Part shown: positions 1-8,110 of the stretch, piece by piece
How positions within the stretch are numbered: position 1 is the stretch's first letter
How the letters are laid out: each line of letters starts with the position of its first letter
Assembly (NCBI RefSeq): GCF_013001025.1
Contig: NZ_CP053024.1
Location: 1 to 57,270 of the forward strand
Direction of reading: 5' to 3'
DNA: 57,270 bases
From: Sphingobium yanoikuyae
GTDB lineage: Bacteria; Pseudomonadota; Alphaproteobacteria; Sphingomonadales; Sphingomonadaceae
Position numbers and translations under genes: made by a program
The notes under the pieces: model-generated
Databases searched by the model: none
Told to the model about the DNA's origin: nothing
What the model saw: the letters and a program-made list of their open reading frames with translations, nothing else

Positions 1-1506
1 TGCGGCCTCCTGCCGGTCGGAGAGCAGGCTCAGATAGGCTCTGGCAAAGGTCTTCTCGACCGTGGTGCGTGGCAGGAAGGGATAGACGTCCAGGTCCAGC
101 CTGGGCGGTACGCGTTCGATCCGGCACAGGACGAGGTGCTTGACGGCATCGAAGCCGATGGCGCCAAGATCGATGGCCTGTTCCACCGCCGCCTGAAGAT
201 CGGCGACGGCGAACGTTTCCAGCAGGCGCAGCACCTGAACATATTCGCGCCTGCCATGTTTGTGCATGCGCCCTTCCATCAACCGCTGCAGTGTCGTAAA
301 CGCTTCGGGCAGATCCCAGTCCTGCAAAGGGGCGGCCTGGTCGAATGCGTTGATCTTCTGCTCGATCAGCGGGAGATAGTGTAGCGGGTCGAAGATAACC
401 TCCTCGCGGGCATAGCAACGGGGATGACGGGCTATGACTTCGCTGCGGCAACCGATTACCACCACATCGACATAGGCCCTGATCCAGACCTCCTGATGGC
501 CCCAGGCCACCGGAACCGAATAATCGTTGGTCTTGTAGCGCACCAGCGATTGCGAGGAGACCCGCCCGCTGGTCTGATCGCAGGCCTCGAAGGGTGTAGC
601 GGCAAGAGGCTGCATGGCGGCAAGATCGCGCTGCAGGCGCTCGCCGATCGTCTCACTCTCCCCGCGCACCTTGTCCTGCTGGCGCTTGCGGCATTGCTCC
701 TCCAGCCACAGGTTGAACGCCTCCCAGGTCGGGAACTTCGGGATCGGCACCATGAAATTGCGGCGGCAGTAACCAACCAGCCCTTCCACATTGCCTTTCT
801 CGTTCCCCTTGCCCGGGCGGGCATAGCGGTCGCGGATCACGTAATGCGACAGGAAAGCGCTGAACAGCGTAGCACGCTTGCGCGTGCCGTCTGGCAGGAT
901 CTTCGCCACAAGACAGCGATCGTTGTCGTAGACGATCGAGCGCGGCACCGCGCCGAAGAACGCAAAGGCATGAACGTGTCCGTCCACCCAGGCTTCCGCC
1001 ACTGCCGCCGGATAGGCCCGCACATAGCAGGCATCACTGTGCGGCAGATCGAGCGCGAAGAAGTAGGCCTTCTGCAGGACCCCGCCGATCTCCACCAGCG
1101 CTTCCCCGAAATCGGCCTGCGCATCTCCCGCCGGGTGCGCCAGCGGCACGAACATCTCCCGGCTGCGCTGCTCGCGCTCCCGGACGTAATCCTTGATGAT
1201 CGTATAGCCGCCAGTGAAACCATGCTCGGTGCGCAAACGGTCGAATACCCGCTTCGCCGTATGGCGCTGCTTGCGCGGGACGCCGCGGTCCCCTTAAAGC
1301 CATCCATCAATGATCGCCACAAACCCGTCCAGCTTCGGGCGCTGCGGTACAGACTGACGCCGGTAACCCGGTGGCGATGAAAACGACAGCATCTTGCGCA
1401 CCGTGTCGCGCGACACATTGAAACGCTTCGCCGCCGCCCGCTGGCTCATGCCATCCGCGCAAGCCAAACGGACCTGAAGATAAAGTTCCACGCTGTAGAT
1501 CCTCAC
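1..1506 (-). pseudogene. istA: IS21 transposase IstA, interrupted by one nonsense codon
   Basis: IstA is the DDE transposase of IS21 elements. From the ATG at 1506 the frame gives an N-terminal helix-turn-helix region (about residues 15-40), then a TAA at 1294-1296. The same frame continues open past the stop to base 1, with recognisable IstA sequence: ADFGEA (first catalytic Asp), VYDNDRC (second Asp) and EKGNVEG (Glu). The stop sits in GGCTGGCTT-TAA-GGGGAC, where GAA (Glu) would fit, so a single G-to-T change explains it. Across the circular junction the frame ends GCA TGA, 502 codons in total, overlapping istB by ATGA. As read, only a 70-residue peptide is made, so the element is probably immobile unless the stop is read through or is a sequence error. 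Confidence 0.88.
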
Positions 1507-1611
1507 ACCTCCCTGACTTCGCAGAAAGGCTTCAAGGTGGACGACTTTTACGCCGCCCGCAGCGGGGCTATCCCGCCGCTAGCGTGGTCGAATATTGCTC
1601 CGCCGTTCTCA
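1..1611 (-). mobile_element. IS21-family element, istA half (continues across the window edge)
   Basis: This is the 5' half of an IS21-family insertion sequence read on the minus strand. Its outer end lies near 1611. The reverse complement of 1585-1611 starts TGAGAACGGCGGAGCAA, matching TGTCAACGGCGGAGCAA at 56381 as an imperfect terminal inverted repeat. A second word, GGCGGCGTAAAA, recurs inside both ends, as expected for the multiple terminal repeats of IS21. If the window is circular, the element runs 56381-57270 plus 1-1611, about 2,501 bp, a normal IS21 size. No target duplication is obvious in the flanks, so the outermost base is uncertain by a few positions. Confidence 0.85.
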
Positions 1612-1737
1612 AAATCACACTTCTGCCAAAGTAGTGATAGGCTTGGTGTCGAAACGCTGCTTTCCCAGACCGCGCAGCCGATCAGGCCCGGAACACAGCC
1701 CTCCCCGCTCCTGGCGTCTTAAATGCCGTGTCGAAAT

Positions 1738-2362
1738 CTATGTCACGAAAACGGGTGAATTGTCGCACTGCCAGCGGCCCTCTTCCCAATGGAAGCTGAC
1801 CCGTTGCGCGTTGCTGATCGCGGGCGGCTCGCCGTTGCGCCAGAACGCCTGCATCTTGTCCCGGTCGTCCAGATCGGCGTCGGCGACGATCGCGTGCGCG
1901 GCTTGGATGAACTGCCCATGCCCGAACACATAGACCAGCGAGGCGGGCGGCATGGCGGTGAGCCGCGCTAGCGCGGCCTCGCAGCGCCGTAGCAAGGTGG
2001 CGAAGCTCTCCGTCCCCCCCGTCGCAATAATCAGGATCGGCCGCGCCCCAATAGCGTTCAAGGTGCGGCATCCGTTCGGCGCTGCGCGTGCCGTTCCAGC
2101 GCGCCGGTTGCAGATAGGTGAACTCTTCTATCGGCCGCACCTCCACCGGCACGCCGGGAAAGCGCGCGATCGTCGGCGCGGCCGTCTGCCGGGTGCGGGT
2201 GTAGGGCGACGTGACGATGAGCGCGGGCGCTTGCGTCCAGCTCGCCGCAACGTCGCGCGCCTGTTCCTGGCCCAGCTCCGTCAGCTCGATCGCGCCGAGA
2301 TCATGGCACGACACGCCGGCGTTGCCGGTGCTTTGGCCGTGGCGGATGAAGATCGCTCGCAT
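1738..2362 (-). pseudogene. Histidine phosphatase (phosphoglycerate mutase-like), frameshifted
   Basis: Member of the histidine phosphatase superfamily. The N-terminus MRAIFIRHGQSTGNAG carries the RHG motif with the phospho-accepting His, and TSPYTRTRQTA follows as in this family. The first frame is lost at a run of seven C (about 2014-2020; G on the coding strand). The other frame then supplies TESFATLLRRCEAALARL and VYVFGHGQFIQA, whose GHG is the second catalytic His region, to the stop at 1738. Repaired, the protein would be about 207 residues. It begins 9 bp after parE, so it looks like the third gene of a ParD-ParE operon. The substrate cannot be told. The homopolymer makes a sequencing error a real alternative to true inactivation. 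Confidence 0.8.
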
Positions 2363-2371
2363 GGCTTGCGC

Positions 2372-2668
2372 TCAATTCAGCCGCAAGGCGCGGTCGTGAT
2401 CCTGACCCGGCCCAAGGAAGCGATAGACAACGATCCTATCGCTCCGCACCGCGTAGAGGATGCCGTAGCCATGATAGGACCGTCGCCGAATACCGTGATG
2501 CTCGTAGCGCGGGACCAGCGGGAAGGCGCGGGGCATCCCGCCGAGGCGCTGGGCGGCGTCCTCCAGCTCCGCAACAAACGTCACCGCGCGGGGTGGATTG
2601 TCTTTGGCAATGTGGCGGCCGATCGCGCGAAGATCATGGCGCGAACCCGGAGTCAGAAAGACTTTCAT
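2372..2668 (-). CDS. parE: ParE/RelE-type toxin
   Basis: Small basic protein of 98 residues with the ParE/RelE plasmid toxin layout: MKVFLTPGSRHDLRAIGRHI at the start (helical hairpin), a central LGGMPRAFPLVPRYEH segment, and a C-terminal beta region with YGILYAVRSDRIVVYRFLG. ParE toxins act on DNA gyrase, and RelE relatives cleave mRNA at the ribosome. Which target applies is not clear from sequence. The start overlaps the end of the upstream antitoxin by 4 bp (ATGA), the usual sign of translational coupling. Its likely role is plasmid maintenance. The frame is intact. Confidence 0.88.
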   Translation of the reverse strand: MKVFLTPGSRHDLRAIGRHIAKDNPPRAVTFVAELEDAAQRLGGMPRAFPLVPRYEHHGIRRRSYHGYGILYAVRSDRIVVYRFLGPGQDHDRALRLN

Positions 2669-2946
2669 TGAAGCGGCTGCTCACCCGCCATTCCTTCAAT
2701 TTCCGCTCGAATTTCCGCGCAGACTTCGCCAAGATCATAGAGGCGGCCCGCCTTCTCATCCTCAAGGCCAAGCTCGATCGAGGCGTCCAGCTCGCGCAGC
2801 CAACGCTGCTCATCTTCCGTTTCGGACTGATCGCGGCGGATCAGGTCGCGCACATAATCGCTGGCGCTGGCATATTGGCCGCTGTCGATACGGTTCTGCA
2901 CAAAGTCCCGCATTGGATCGGGCAGCGAAACATTCATGGTAGCCAT
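2665..2946 (-). CDS. parD: ParD-type antitoxin (ribbon-helix-helix)
   Basis: A 93-residue antitoxin. The N-terminal MATMNVSLPDPMRDFVQNRI, followed by ASASDYVRDLIRRD, is the classic ParD ribbon-helix-helix domain. The acidic C-terminal half (ELGLEDEKAGRLYDLGEV) would wrap the toxin. The start at 2946 is chosen because AGGAGG stands 9 bp upstream; the longer open frame to 3027 has no such site. It should neutralise the downstream ParE by direct binding and repress its own promoter. The gene overlaps parE by 4 bp. Confidence 0.88.
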   Translation of the reverse strand: MATMNVSLPDPMRDFVQNRIDSGQYASASDYVRDLIRRDQSETEDEQRWLRELDASIELGLEDEKAGRLYDLGEVCAEIRAEIEGMAGEQPLQ

Positions 2947-2992
2947 CGGCTGATTCCTCCTGCGCCCTATATGGCAAAAATTGCCACAGCCT

Positions 2993-3249
2993 TCAATCCT
3001 CTGCCCTGCTCGCGCTATTGCCATCATGCAAATCCGTCATAAGCGCATCGACGCTGCGGAAGCGTGTCCCCCCTTCCCGCTTCCAGTTCCTCCATCGCCT
3101 CACGCGTCGCGGCTTGGCCGCTCAGTTCGGCCGCAGCCATTTCGGGCTGCGAACTTCGCCTTGCGCGCCTCATAGCGGGCGCGGCGCTCCGGACTCCAAT
3201 CCTTCATGCGATCAGCCACAAGATCACGAAGCGGACGATGACCGGCCAT
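2993..3249 (-). pseudogene. Small antitoxin-like gene, two frameshifts
   Basis: From the ATG at 3249 the frame reads MAGHRPLRDLVADRMKDW and then SPERRARYEARKAKFAA before leaving frame near 3147. A second frame continues EMAAAELSGQAATREAMEEL, and a third, after a run of G near 3070, gives GTRFRSVDALMTDLHDG to the stop at 2993. Joined, the product is about 84 residues, with the helical middle and 'FRSVDALMTDLH' tail often seen in small antitoxins of type II systems. The open frames are too short to be listed as genes on their own. It lies between the HTH gene and parD, in the same direction. The family is a guess; the two indels are seen directly. Confidence 0.5.
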
Positions 3250-3264
3250 TTTAACAAATCCTCC

Positions 3265-3492
3265 CTAAGTCAGAATCTGGATGCCGCGTCGCTTCACCAA
3301 CGTCAGCAGGGCGAGCGTCGCACCAGTCGGCCGCATCGTGCCGGTCTCCCAGCTCTGGACCGTGCGCTTGTGCGCCCACAGCAAGCGCGCGAACCCGGCC
3401 TGGCTCAAACCGCTGTCCCGGCGCAGCCGCCTGATTTCGGCCGCCTCCATCGGCGGATAGAGGATTTCGCCGTCTCGATCAGTCCCTGCCAT
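3265..3492 (-). CDS. Small helix-turn-helix DNA-binding protein (HigA/NadS-like)
   Basis: A 75-residue protein that is nearly all one XRE-type helix-turn-helix: AEIRRLRRDSGLSQAGFARL (helices 1-2), WAHKRTVQSWETGTMRPTGA (recognition helix and wing) and LALLTLVKRRG. The same layout occurs in HigA/NadS-type antitoxins that repress their own operon. The annotated start overlaps the preceding gene by 14 bp; the in-frame Met at 3450 (MEAAEIRR) would also give a complete domain. No adjacent RelE/HigB toxin is intact, so it may be an orphan regulator of this toxin-antitoxin cluster. Confidence 0.7.
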   Translation of the reverse strand: MAGTDRDGEILYPPMEAAEIRRLRRDSGLSQAGFARLLWAHKRTVQSWETGTMRPTGATLALLTLVKRRGIQILT

Positions 3493-3901
3493 GGTCGTGC
3501 ATCCCCGCCATGCCGGCGGCGGCGGTCGCGTCGGCTATGGCGTCGTTGTCTTTGATTTCCTCGATCGTGAACCGCTTCCCGTTGCCTTTCACCATCCCGC
3601 GCAGATCGTCCCACGAGCTTTTGCGCGGTGTTGGCTGCTCGATGCCCGCTGCCGTCGCGGCGGTCATCAGGTCATCCAGCGAGAATCTGTCAAACTTCAC
3701 GCGCAGGAGGTCGTCGAGCGGCCCTGTCAGCCCGAGCCGCTTGGCGGCCTCGCCCCGTGGCACTTCCCACAACTTCACCTGCTCGCGGATGCCCAGCATC
3801 TGGTCTGCCCGCGCCTTCAACTCGGCAGCTTCCTCAGGCGTATCGGCGATCGCGTCAAAGACGTTGGCGAAGGTTTCGACAATCATGTCGTTGGCGCTCA
3901 A
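3479..3901 (-). CDS. XRE/HigA-like antitoxin, possibly with a fused antitoxin tail
   Basis: A 140-residue protein. Residues about 1-90 (ANVFDAIADTPEEAAELKAR, KLWEVPRGEAAKRLGLTG, DRFSLDDLMTAATAAGI) resemble HigA2-type XRE antitoxins, which are normally about 100 residues. The remainder, SSWDDLRGMVKGNGKRFTIE to the end, looks like the tail of another small antitoxin, so this may be a fusion made by a deletion. The open frame starts with TTG at 3901; the ATG at 3886 is an alternative. Its upstream region has been cut off by IS1111-group copy 1 (junction at 3916/3917), and the former promoter DNA is now at 5389-5437, so native expression is probably lost. Confidence 0.6.
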   Translation of the reverse strand: MSANDMIVETFANVFDAIADTPEEAAELKARADQMLGIREQVKLWEVPRGEAAKRLGLTGPLDDLLRVKFDRFSLDDLMTAATAAGIEQPTPRKSSWDDLRGMVKGNGKRFTIEEIKDNDAIADATAAAGMAGMHDHGRD

Positions 3902-3916
3902 GCGGCATCATACGCT

Positions 3917-4206
3917 CTCATGACCGTCATTTTGGAAGCGGAGCCGCACAGAACCTACACCAAAACTGAGGTCCGGTGTAATTGAAACTGATGATGCACC
4001 TGATGGGTGTGCCGCGAGCCGATCGACGACGATTGATCATGCTCTCATCCGCGGATTGACTACCGCATTTCCCATTTCCGTCGTGGGCCTTCCTCTCTCT
4101 AAGCACGGGCATCGGTCGAAACCTGCCCCAACGTACGCCGAGGGTTACCCATCTTGCCTGGTCTTCGCGGCACGCCCATCAGGTCCAATAACTTGAGATG
4201 CCGTCG
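3917..4206 (-). ncRNA. Candidate bridge/seek RNA region of IS1111-group copy 1
   Basis: There are 290 bp between the transposase stop and the element end with no credible gene; the two 60-62-codon frames here look spurious. In IS1111-group elements a structured targeting RNA is made from this side. On the plus strand the region contains CTAAG at 4099-4103 and TACGC at 4134-4138, the two halves of the target TACGC-TAAG used by copy 2. On the minus strand, the RNA sense, these would be complementary to the target. Such short words can occur by chance, so this is a hypothesis. Exact RNA ends are not determined. Confidence 0.4.
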
Positions 4207-5310
4207 TCATGCGGGCTGCATACGTCGCCCGATGTCCCAGACAAATCCCACCAATTCGCGAGCGATCGCCGTGATGACCTTCGGCAAGGGCTTCCCGGAC
4301 GCAGCCAACATCCGGTAGCGCTGGCACAGTCGGACTTGTGCTTTCCAGGCGATGGCTTTGACTTCATCCGGCAGTCCCTCGACCCGGGCTCGATAGCGGC
4401 GTTCTTCCCGCGCTGGCAGTCGATAGGACCAGGCCGCCTCCACCAACATTGCTCGCGCTTCGCGGTTGCCGGTCTTCGTTATTGCGCCTCGGCGCGTCCG
4501 GGCACCACTCGACGCTTCAGACGGGACCAGCCCCAGCCAACCCATGAGCTGTTTTGGGGTATCGAACCGACCAAGGTCGCCTATTTCTGCAACTAAGGTG
4601 GCGGCGACAATCAAGCCGACACCCCGCAAGGCCTGCAGAGCCTGAACCAACGGCGCCAGCGACCAATAGGGCAATGCCTCCACCAGCATTGCATCCAGTC
4701 GGTCGCAGCGCTGCTGTGCTTCCTCGATCCGGCGGATGCTCTCGCCGAATACGAATTGCTGGTGAGGTGCATCAAACGCCTGCTCACCGAGCCAGCGCCA
4801 GTGCGCCTTGGTCCAATTGGATCGACCGGCGAACTTGCGCCCATGGCGCAGAAGGAAGCTCAACAACATCTGCCGGCCAGCAACCAAATCGTGTTTCGCC
4901 TGGCGTCGCCCACGAATCAGATCACGGATAGCCTCGTGTGCCTCGTCCGGGACCCAGATCGCCGTCAATTCACCAGACCGTAGCAATCGGGCGAGCGTCA
5001 TCGCGTCACGTCGGTCGGTCTTTATCCGGTCCGCAGGTTTGCGCGGCATGACCGATGGCGCAATCACGCTACATTCCGCCCCCAGATCGACTAACTGACG
5101 ATGAATTCCGTAGCCACAGCCGCCTGCTTCATAACAGAAATGCAGCGCGACATCCGGGCTGCTCAGTCGGGCCACCAGACGCCGGATCGAATCCTGCGTG
5201 TTGGGTATGGTCCCGTAGAACCGGATTTCTCCAGTCCGACCGTCATCGGCGAGCGCAACTGCAATCGTCTCTTTATGGACATCGAGACCGACAAACTTGC
5301 TGATCGACAT
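4207..5310 (-). CDS. IS110-family (IS1111 group) DEDD transposase, copy 1
   Basis: A 367-residue IS110-type recombinase. The N-terminal RuvC-like DEDD domain begins MSISKFVGLDVHKETIAVAL (first Asp), with YEAGGCGYGIHR, then DRIKTDRRDAMTLARLL (Asp pair). The C-terminal transposase-20 domain has LRGVGLIVAATLVAEIGDLG, GWLGLVPSEASSG (catalytic Ser region) and KTGNREARAMLVEAAW. The start at 5310 is used because the extension to 5412 runs out of the element; GAAGGAGAAGG lies upstream. IS110 recombinases are directed by an element-encoded RNA, and for the IS1111 group that RNA lies downstream of the gene. The protein is identical to copy 2 over this length. Confidence 0.93.
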   Translation of the reverse strand: MSISKFVGLDVHKETIAVALADDGRTGEIRFYGTIPNTQDSIRRLVARLSSPDVALHFCYEAGGCGYGIHRQLVDLGAECSVIAPSVMPRKPADRIKTDRRDAMTLARLLRSGELTAIWVPDEAHEAIRDLIRGRRQAKHDLVAGRQMLLSFLLRHGRKFAGRSNWTKAHWRWLGEQAFDAPHQQFVFGESIRRIEEAQQRCDRLDAMLVEALPYWSLAPLVQALQALRGVGLIVAATLVAEIGDLGRFDTPKQLMGWLGLVPSEASSGARTRRGAITKTGNREARAMLVEAAWSYRLPAREERRYRARVEGLPDEVKAIAWKAQVRLCQRYRMLAASGKPLPKVITAIARELVGFVWDIGRRMQPA

Positions 5311-5388
5311 TGTCCTTCTCCTTCCTGACAAGCTGAGCTTACGCCCCACCTGCCTCGAAGCGCGAGGCGAATGACGGTCATTGGGTCT

Positions 5389-5437
5389 AAATATATTACA
5401 TTTGTATATCATAACGCTATCGTTCCGTAATCACTTA
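5389..5437. promoter_or_regulatory. Displaced AT-rich upstream region of the toxin-antitoxin cluster
   Basis: This 49-bp AT-rich stretch (ATATATTACATTTGTATATC at 5391-5410) is trapped between IS1111 copy 1 and the IS5-family element. Removing copy 1 would place it directly upstream of the HTH gene at 3901, so it probably held that promoter or operator. This is an inference from position and composition only. Confidence 0.35.
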
Positions 5438-6368
5438 GAGCCCGATCCGAAAGTTGTTGAGCAATACCAGTATATTGTGATTCACGCCGTCTTTGCGACA
5501 AGATGGAGTGGATGGTGACATGGACTGGTATTGCCCGACGGGAGCATAGTCGGGAAGGTTTGCGATATCCATCGGATATGACGGACACGGAGTGGGCGCT
5601 GGCAGCGCCATTCGTGCCTCCGGCAAGGCGTGGAGGCCGACCTCGAACGGCAGACATGCGCGAAGTTCTGAACGCGATGCTGTACATCGCGGCGAGCGGG
5701 TGTGCGTGGCGGCTTCTGCCGAAGTGCTTTCCTCCGGTATCGACGGTGCGGCGCTATTTCTATGCCTGGCGCGATGCCGGTCTGTTCGACGCGATCAACA
5801 CGGTGCTGGTCATGAACCTGCGGGAAATCGAAGGGCGTGAAGCTTCGCCCAGCGCCGGAGTGATCGACAGCCAATCGGTCAAGACCACCGAAAGTGGCGG
5901 AATTTCAGGCTATGACGCGGGCAAAAAGGTGAAAGGCCGCAAGCGACATATCCTGACGGACACCTGCGGCTTCCTCATCTTCATCCTAGTACATGCCGCC
6001 GATATTCAGGACCGAGATGGGGCCGTCGATGTGCTGGTAGCCATTCGCAAGCGGTTTCCCTGGCTGCGACACATCTTTGCCGATGGCGGTTACGCAGGCG
6101 ACAAGCTGCGATCCGCCCTGGTTGGCATGGGCAAATGGACGATCGAAATCATCAAGCGATCGGACAAGGCAAAAGGCTTTCAAGTGCTGCCCCGCAGGTG
6201 GGTGGTCGAACGGACTTTTGCCTGGCTCGGGCGCTGCCGTCGGCTCGCAAAAGATTGGGAGCGGTCCATCGCCTCGTCCACCGCTTGGGCCCTCATCGCC
6301 TCAATCCGCATGCTCACGCGCAGAACCGCAAGGCTTTGTCAAAATTGAGAAACTTCCGAATCCGGCTC
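5438..6368 (+). mobile_element. IS5-family insertion sequence
   Basis: A 931-bp element. The imperfect terminal inverted repeats begin GAGCCCGATCCGAAAGTT at 5438 and GAGCCGGATTCGGAAGTT (reverse complement of the end at 6368). The flanking trinucleotide TTA occurs at 5435-5437 and 6369-6371, a 3-bp duplication as expected for the IS5 family (TNA). It encodes a single intact transposase. It landed in the AT-rich region upstream of the toxin-antitoxin cluster. Confidence 0.88.
5503..6348 (+). CDS. IS5-family DDE transposase
   Basis: A 281-residue transposase in one frame. The N-terminal DUF4096-like region (YPSDMTDTEWALAAPFVPPA, RGGRPRTADMREVLNAMLYI) is followed by the DDE core: VIDSQSVKTTESGG (first Asp), FADGGYAGDKLR (second Asp) and RRWVVERTFAWLGRCRRLAK (Glu, with the Y/F-2-R-3-E-6-K style signature). 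The length and layout fit IS1031-like members of the IS5 family. The start at 5503 is the first Met; 5512 (MVTWTG) is possible. All catalytic residues are present, so it is probably active. Confidence 0.92.
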   Translation: MEWMVTWTGIARREHSREGLRYPSDMTDTEWALAAPFVPPARRGGRPRTADMREVLNAMLYIAASGCAWRLLPKCFPPVSTVRRYFYAWRDAGLFDAINTVLVMNLREIEGREASPSAGVIDSQSVKTTESGGISGYDAGKKVKGRKRHILTDTCGFLIFILVHAADIQDRDGAVDVLVAIRKRFPWLRHIFADGGYAGDKLRSALVGMGKWTIEIIKRSDKAKGFQVLPRRWVVERTFAWLGRCRRLAKDWERSIASSTAWALIASIRMLTRRTARLCQN

Positions 6369-6371
6369 TTA

Positions 6372-7075
6372 GAAATTAGAAAGCAATATTGGGTGCGACC
6401 CTCCGGGCACAGGCTCTGCCTCCGCGTGACCGCTCCGACCAAGGCCGCAAGCGGTCCTGGCGCAAGCGTGACGATCCTCGCGTGAGGCAGGGGCAAGACC
6501 CCTGCCCTGTCGTGCCGACGTGCGCTGGCGTGGATTCGGGCCAACCCTCTGTATCTTCCGGTGAGATAGAGGAAGAGATTTTACGGTATGTTCGGTACCA
6601 ACGACATCCTTGCGGCGAACTATGAGACGAGCCGGGAATGTAGATTTGCCCCGAATGCTCCCCCTTTGCGACCTGAGTGATCGACAAGCACCCGATGTTC
6701 GGTGAATTTGCCGGGCTGCATATCCGCATATGCGCGCCTTCCTCGCCCAAGCTCTCGTCATTCCCTTCCGACGTTAGAGCTATCGGCGTTCGCTGTTCGT
6801 TCGATCCTAGCGTACGCGTGTGGATGGCTCCCGCGTTGCGGTGCGATTTTCTGACGTTCTGACATGCCATATCGAGTGCAGTCGCGTGTCCGGCCTTTAT
6901 GTGCAGCCTTTATACGGCTGCTGGCCTTGAAGGATTCCGCCAGCCCTGGCCTCCTCATCGTTTACGCGGACTCGAAGTCCTGTACGCTAAGCAGGTTTGC
7001 CGAAGCTCGGTGGATCGAATGGCTTGCCTTCAGTCGGTCTTCACACCTCAACTTTGTTTTGCCATCGCCTGCCAA
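6372..7075. other. 704-bp stretch without a recognisable gene
   Basis: This lies between the IS5-family element and the second IS110-family transposase. Several frames of 60-164 codons overlap on both strands, but none shows a known domain, a signal peptide or a convincing start site, and the longest (6376-6870, minus) has the Arg/Ser/Gly-rich composition of a shadow frame. At 6983-6991 it contains TACGCTAAG, the same word as the IS1111-group target, unoccupied here. It may include the untranslated end of the adjacent IS110 element and older debris. Confidence 0.5.
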
Positions 7076-8110
7076 TCAGGCTGCGATCGCCAATTCCTTT
7101 CTTTCATACTCGACGCCGCGCGTCATCACCACCCATGCAATACGCGCCATCTTGTTGGCCAGAGCAACGGCCACGACCTTGGGCGGACGGCGATCAAGCA
7201 AGGCTTTGGCCCATTCAAAGCCTTTGACGCTGCCCGCCCGGACATGCCGCAGCACTGAAGTCGCACCGACGACCAGCAATTGTCGCAGGTAGCGATTGCC
7301 GCCCTTGGTAATCTTGCCCAGGCGGGTCTTGCCACCTGACGAGTTTTGCCGGGGCACGAGTCCAAGCCAGGCGGCGAAATGGCGGGCCGACCTGAAGCTC
7401 TGCGCGTTGGTCACCATCGACGCGAGCGCCGAGGCGGTGATCACACCAACGCCGGGGATGGTTTCAAGGATGTTGCTGACGTCGTTGCGATAATGCCAGC
7501 GGGTCAACTGCTTATCGATCCCGGTGAGCTTGTCCTGCAGTTCCTGAATGTGGCGCGCTAAGACGCCGAGTGTCTCGCGCGCCAGTTCCGGAAGATCGAG
7601 TTCGTCCCCTTTCGCAAGCCGATCGACCATGCGCACCACCTGCGCCACGCCGGTACCCGTCACAAGACCGAATTCGGCCAGATGGCTGCGCACGGCATTG
7701 AACATCATCGTCCGCTGCTTGATCAGCAGTGCCCGCGTTTTGTGCAGCACGCCGCCAGCCTGCTGGTCAACTGACTTGATTTCGACGAACCGCATTGTCG
7801 GCCGCGTCACCGCCTCGCAAATCGCTTCGGCATCGGCGGCATCGTTCTTCTGCCGCTTGACGTAAGGTTTCACGTAGATCGGCGGGATGAGTTTTACGTC
7901 GTGGCCCAGGTTCTGGAGCTGCCGACCCCAGTGATGCGCCGTTCCGCAGGCTTCGATCCCGATCAGAACCGGAGGCAATGCCGCGAAAAACTTCAACATC
8001 TGTCCGCGCTTCAATTGCCGGGTCACAACCACCTGACCCGCCGCGTCTACACCATGGACCTGGAACACCGACTTCGCGATATCCAGCCCAATCGTGACAA
8101 TCTCACTCAT
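7076..8110 (-). CDS. IS110-family transposase, second type
   Basis: A 344-residue IS110-family recombinase unrelated in detail to the duplicated one. The N-terminal DEDD domain starts MSEIVTIGLDIAKSVFQVHG, with IGIEACGTAHHWGR and YVKRQKNDAADAEAICEAVT. The C-terminal domain has ILETIPGVGVITASALASMV, WLGLVPRQNSSGGKTRLG (Ser) and KGGNRYLRQLLVVGA. Full length and intact. The ends of its element could not be placed: no clear inverted repeats were found in the 200 bp on either side, and IS110 elements make no target duplication. It lies just upstream of the parA promoter region. Confidence 0.9.
   Translation of the reverse strand: MSEIVTIGLDIAKSVFQVHGVDAAGQVVVTRQLKRGQMLKFFAALPPVLIGIEACGTAHHWGRQLQNLGHDVKLIPPIYVKPYVKRQKNDAADAEAICEAVTRPTMRFVEIKSVDQQAGGVLHKTRALLIKQRTMMFNAVRSHLAEFGLVTGTGVAQVVRMVDRLAKGDELDLPELARETLGVLARHIQELQDKLTGIDKQLTRWHYRNDVSNILETIPGVGVITASALASMVTNAQSFRSARHFAAWLGLVPRQNSSGGKTRLGKITKGGNRYLRQLLVVGATSVLRHVRAGSVKGFEWAKALLDRRPPKVVAVALANKMARIAWVVMTRGVEYERKELAIAA

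Larger units (their letters stand above)
3917..5388 (-). mobile_element. IS1111-group (IS110 family) element, copy 1
   Basis: A 1,472-bp element with one transposase on the minus strand. It has exact 12-bp subterminal inverted repeats, ATGACCGTCATT at 3920-3931 and its reverse complement at 5370-5381. They lie 7 bp from the end preceding the transposase gene and 3 bp from the other end, the spacing known for the IS1111 group (IS4321, IS5075). The flanks TACGCT (3911-3916) and AA (5389-5390) are shared with copy 2 and are read as target, giving a 1,480-bp direct repeat with 18824-20303. No target duplication is made, as usual for this family. It separates the HTH gene at 3901 from its upstream DNA. 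Confidence 0.9.

Noticed and set aside
424..1380. 318-codon plus-strand frame opposite istA
   Set aside because: It is the complement of the istA frame; it shows no domain of its own and istA motifs explain the openness.
6376..6870. 164-codon minus-strand frame between IS elements
   Set aside because: Composition is that of a shadow frame, no ribosome site, no recognisable motif, and competing frames on both strands.
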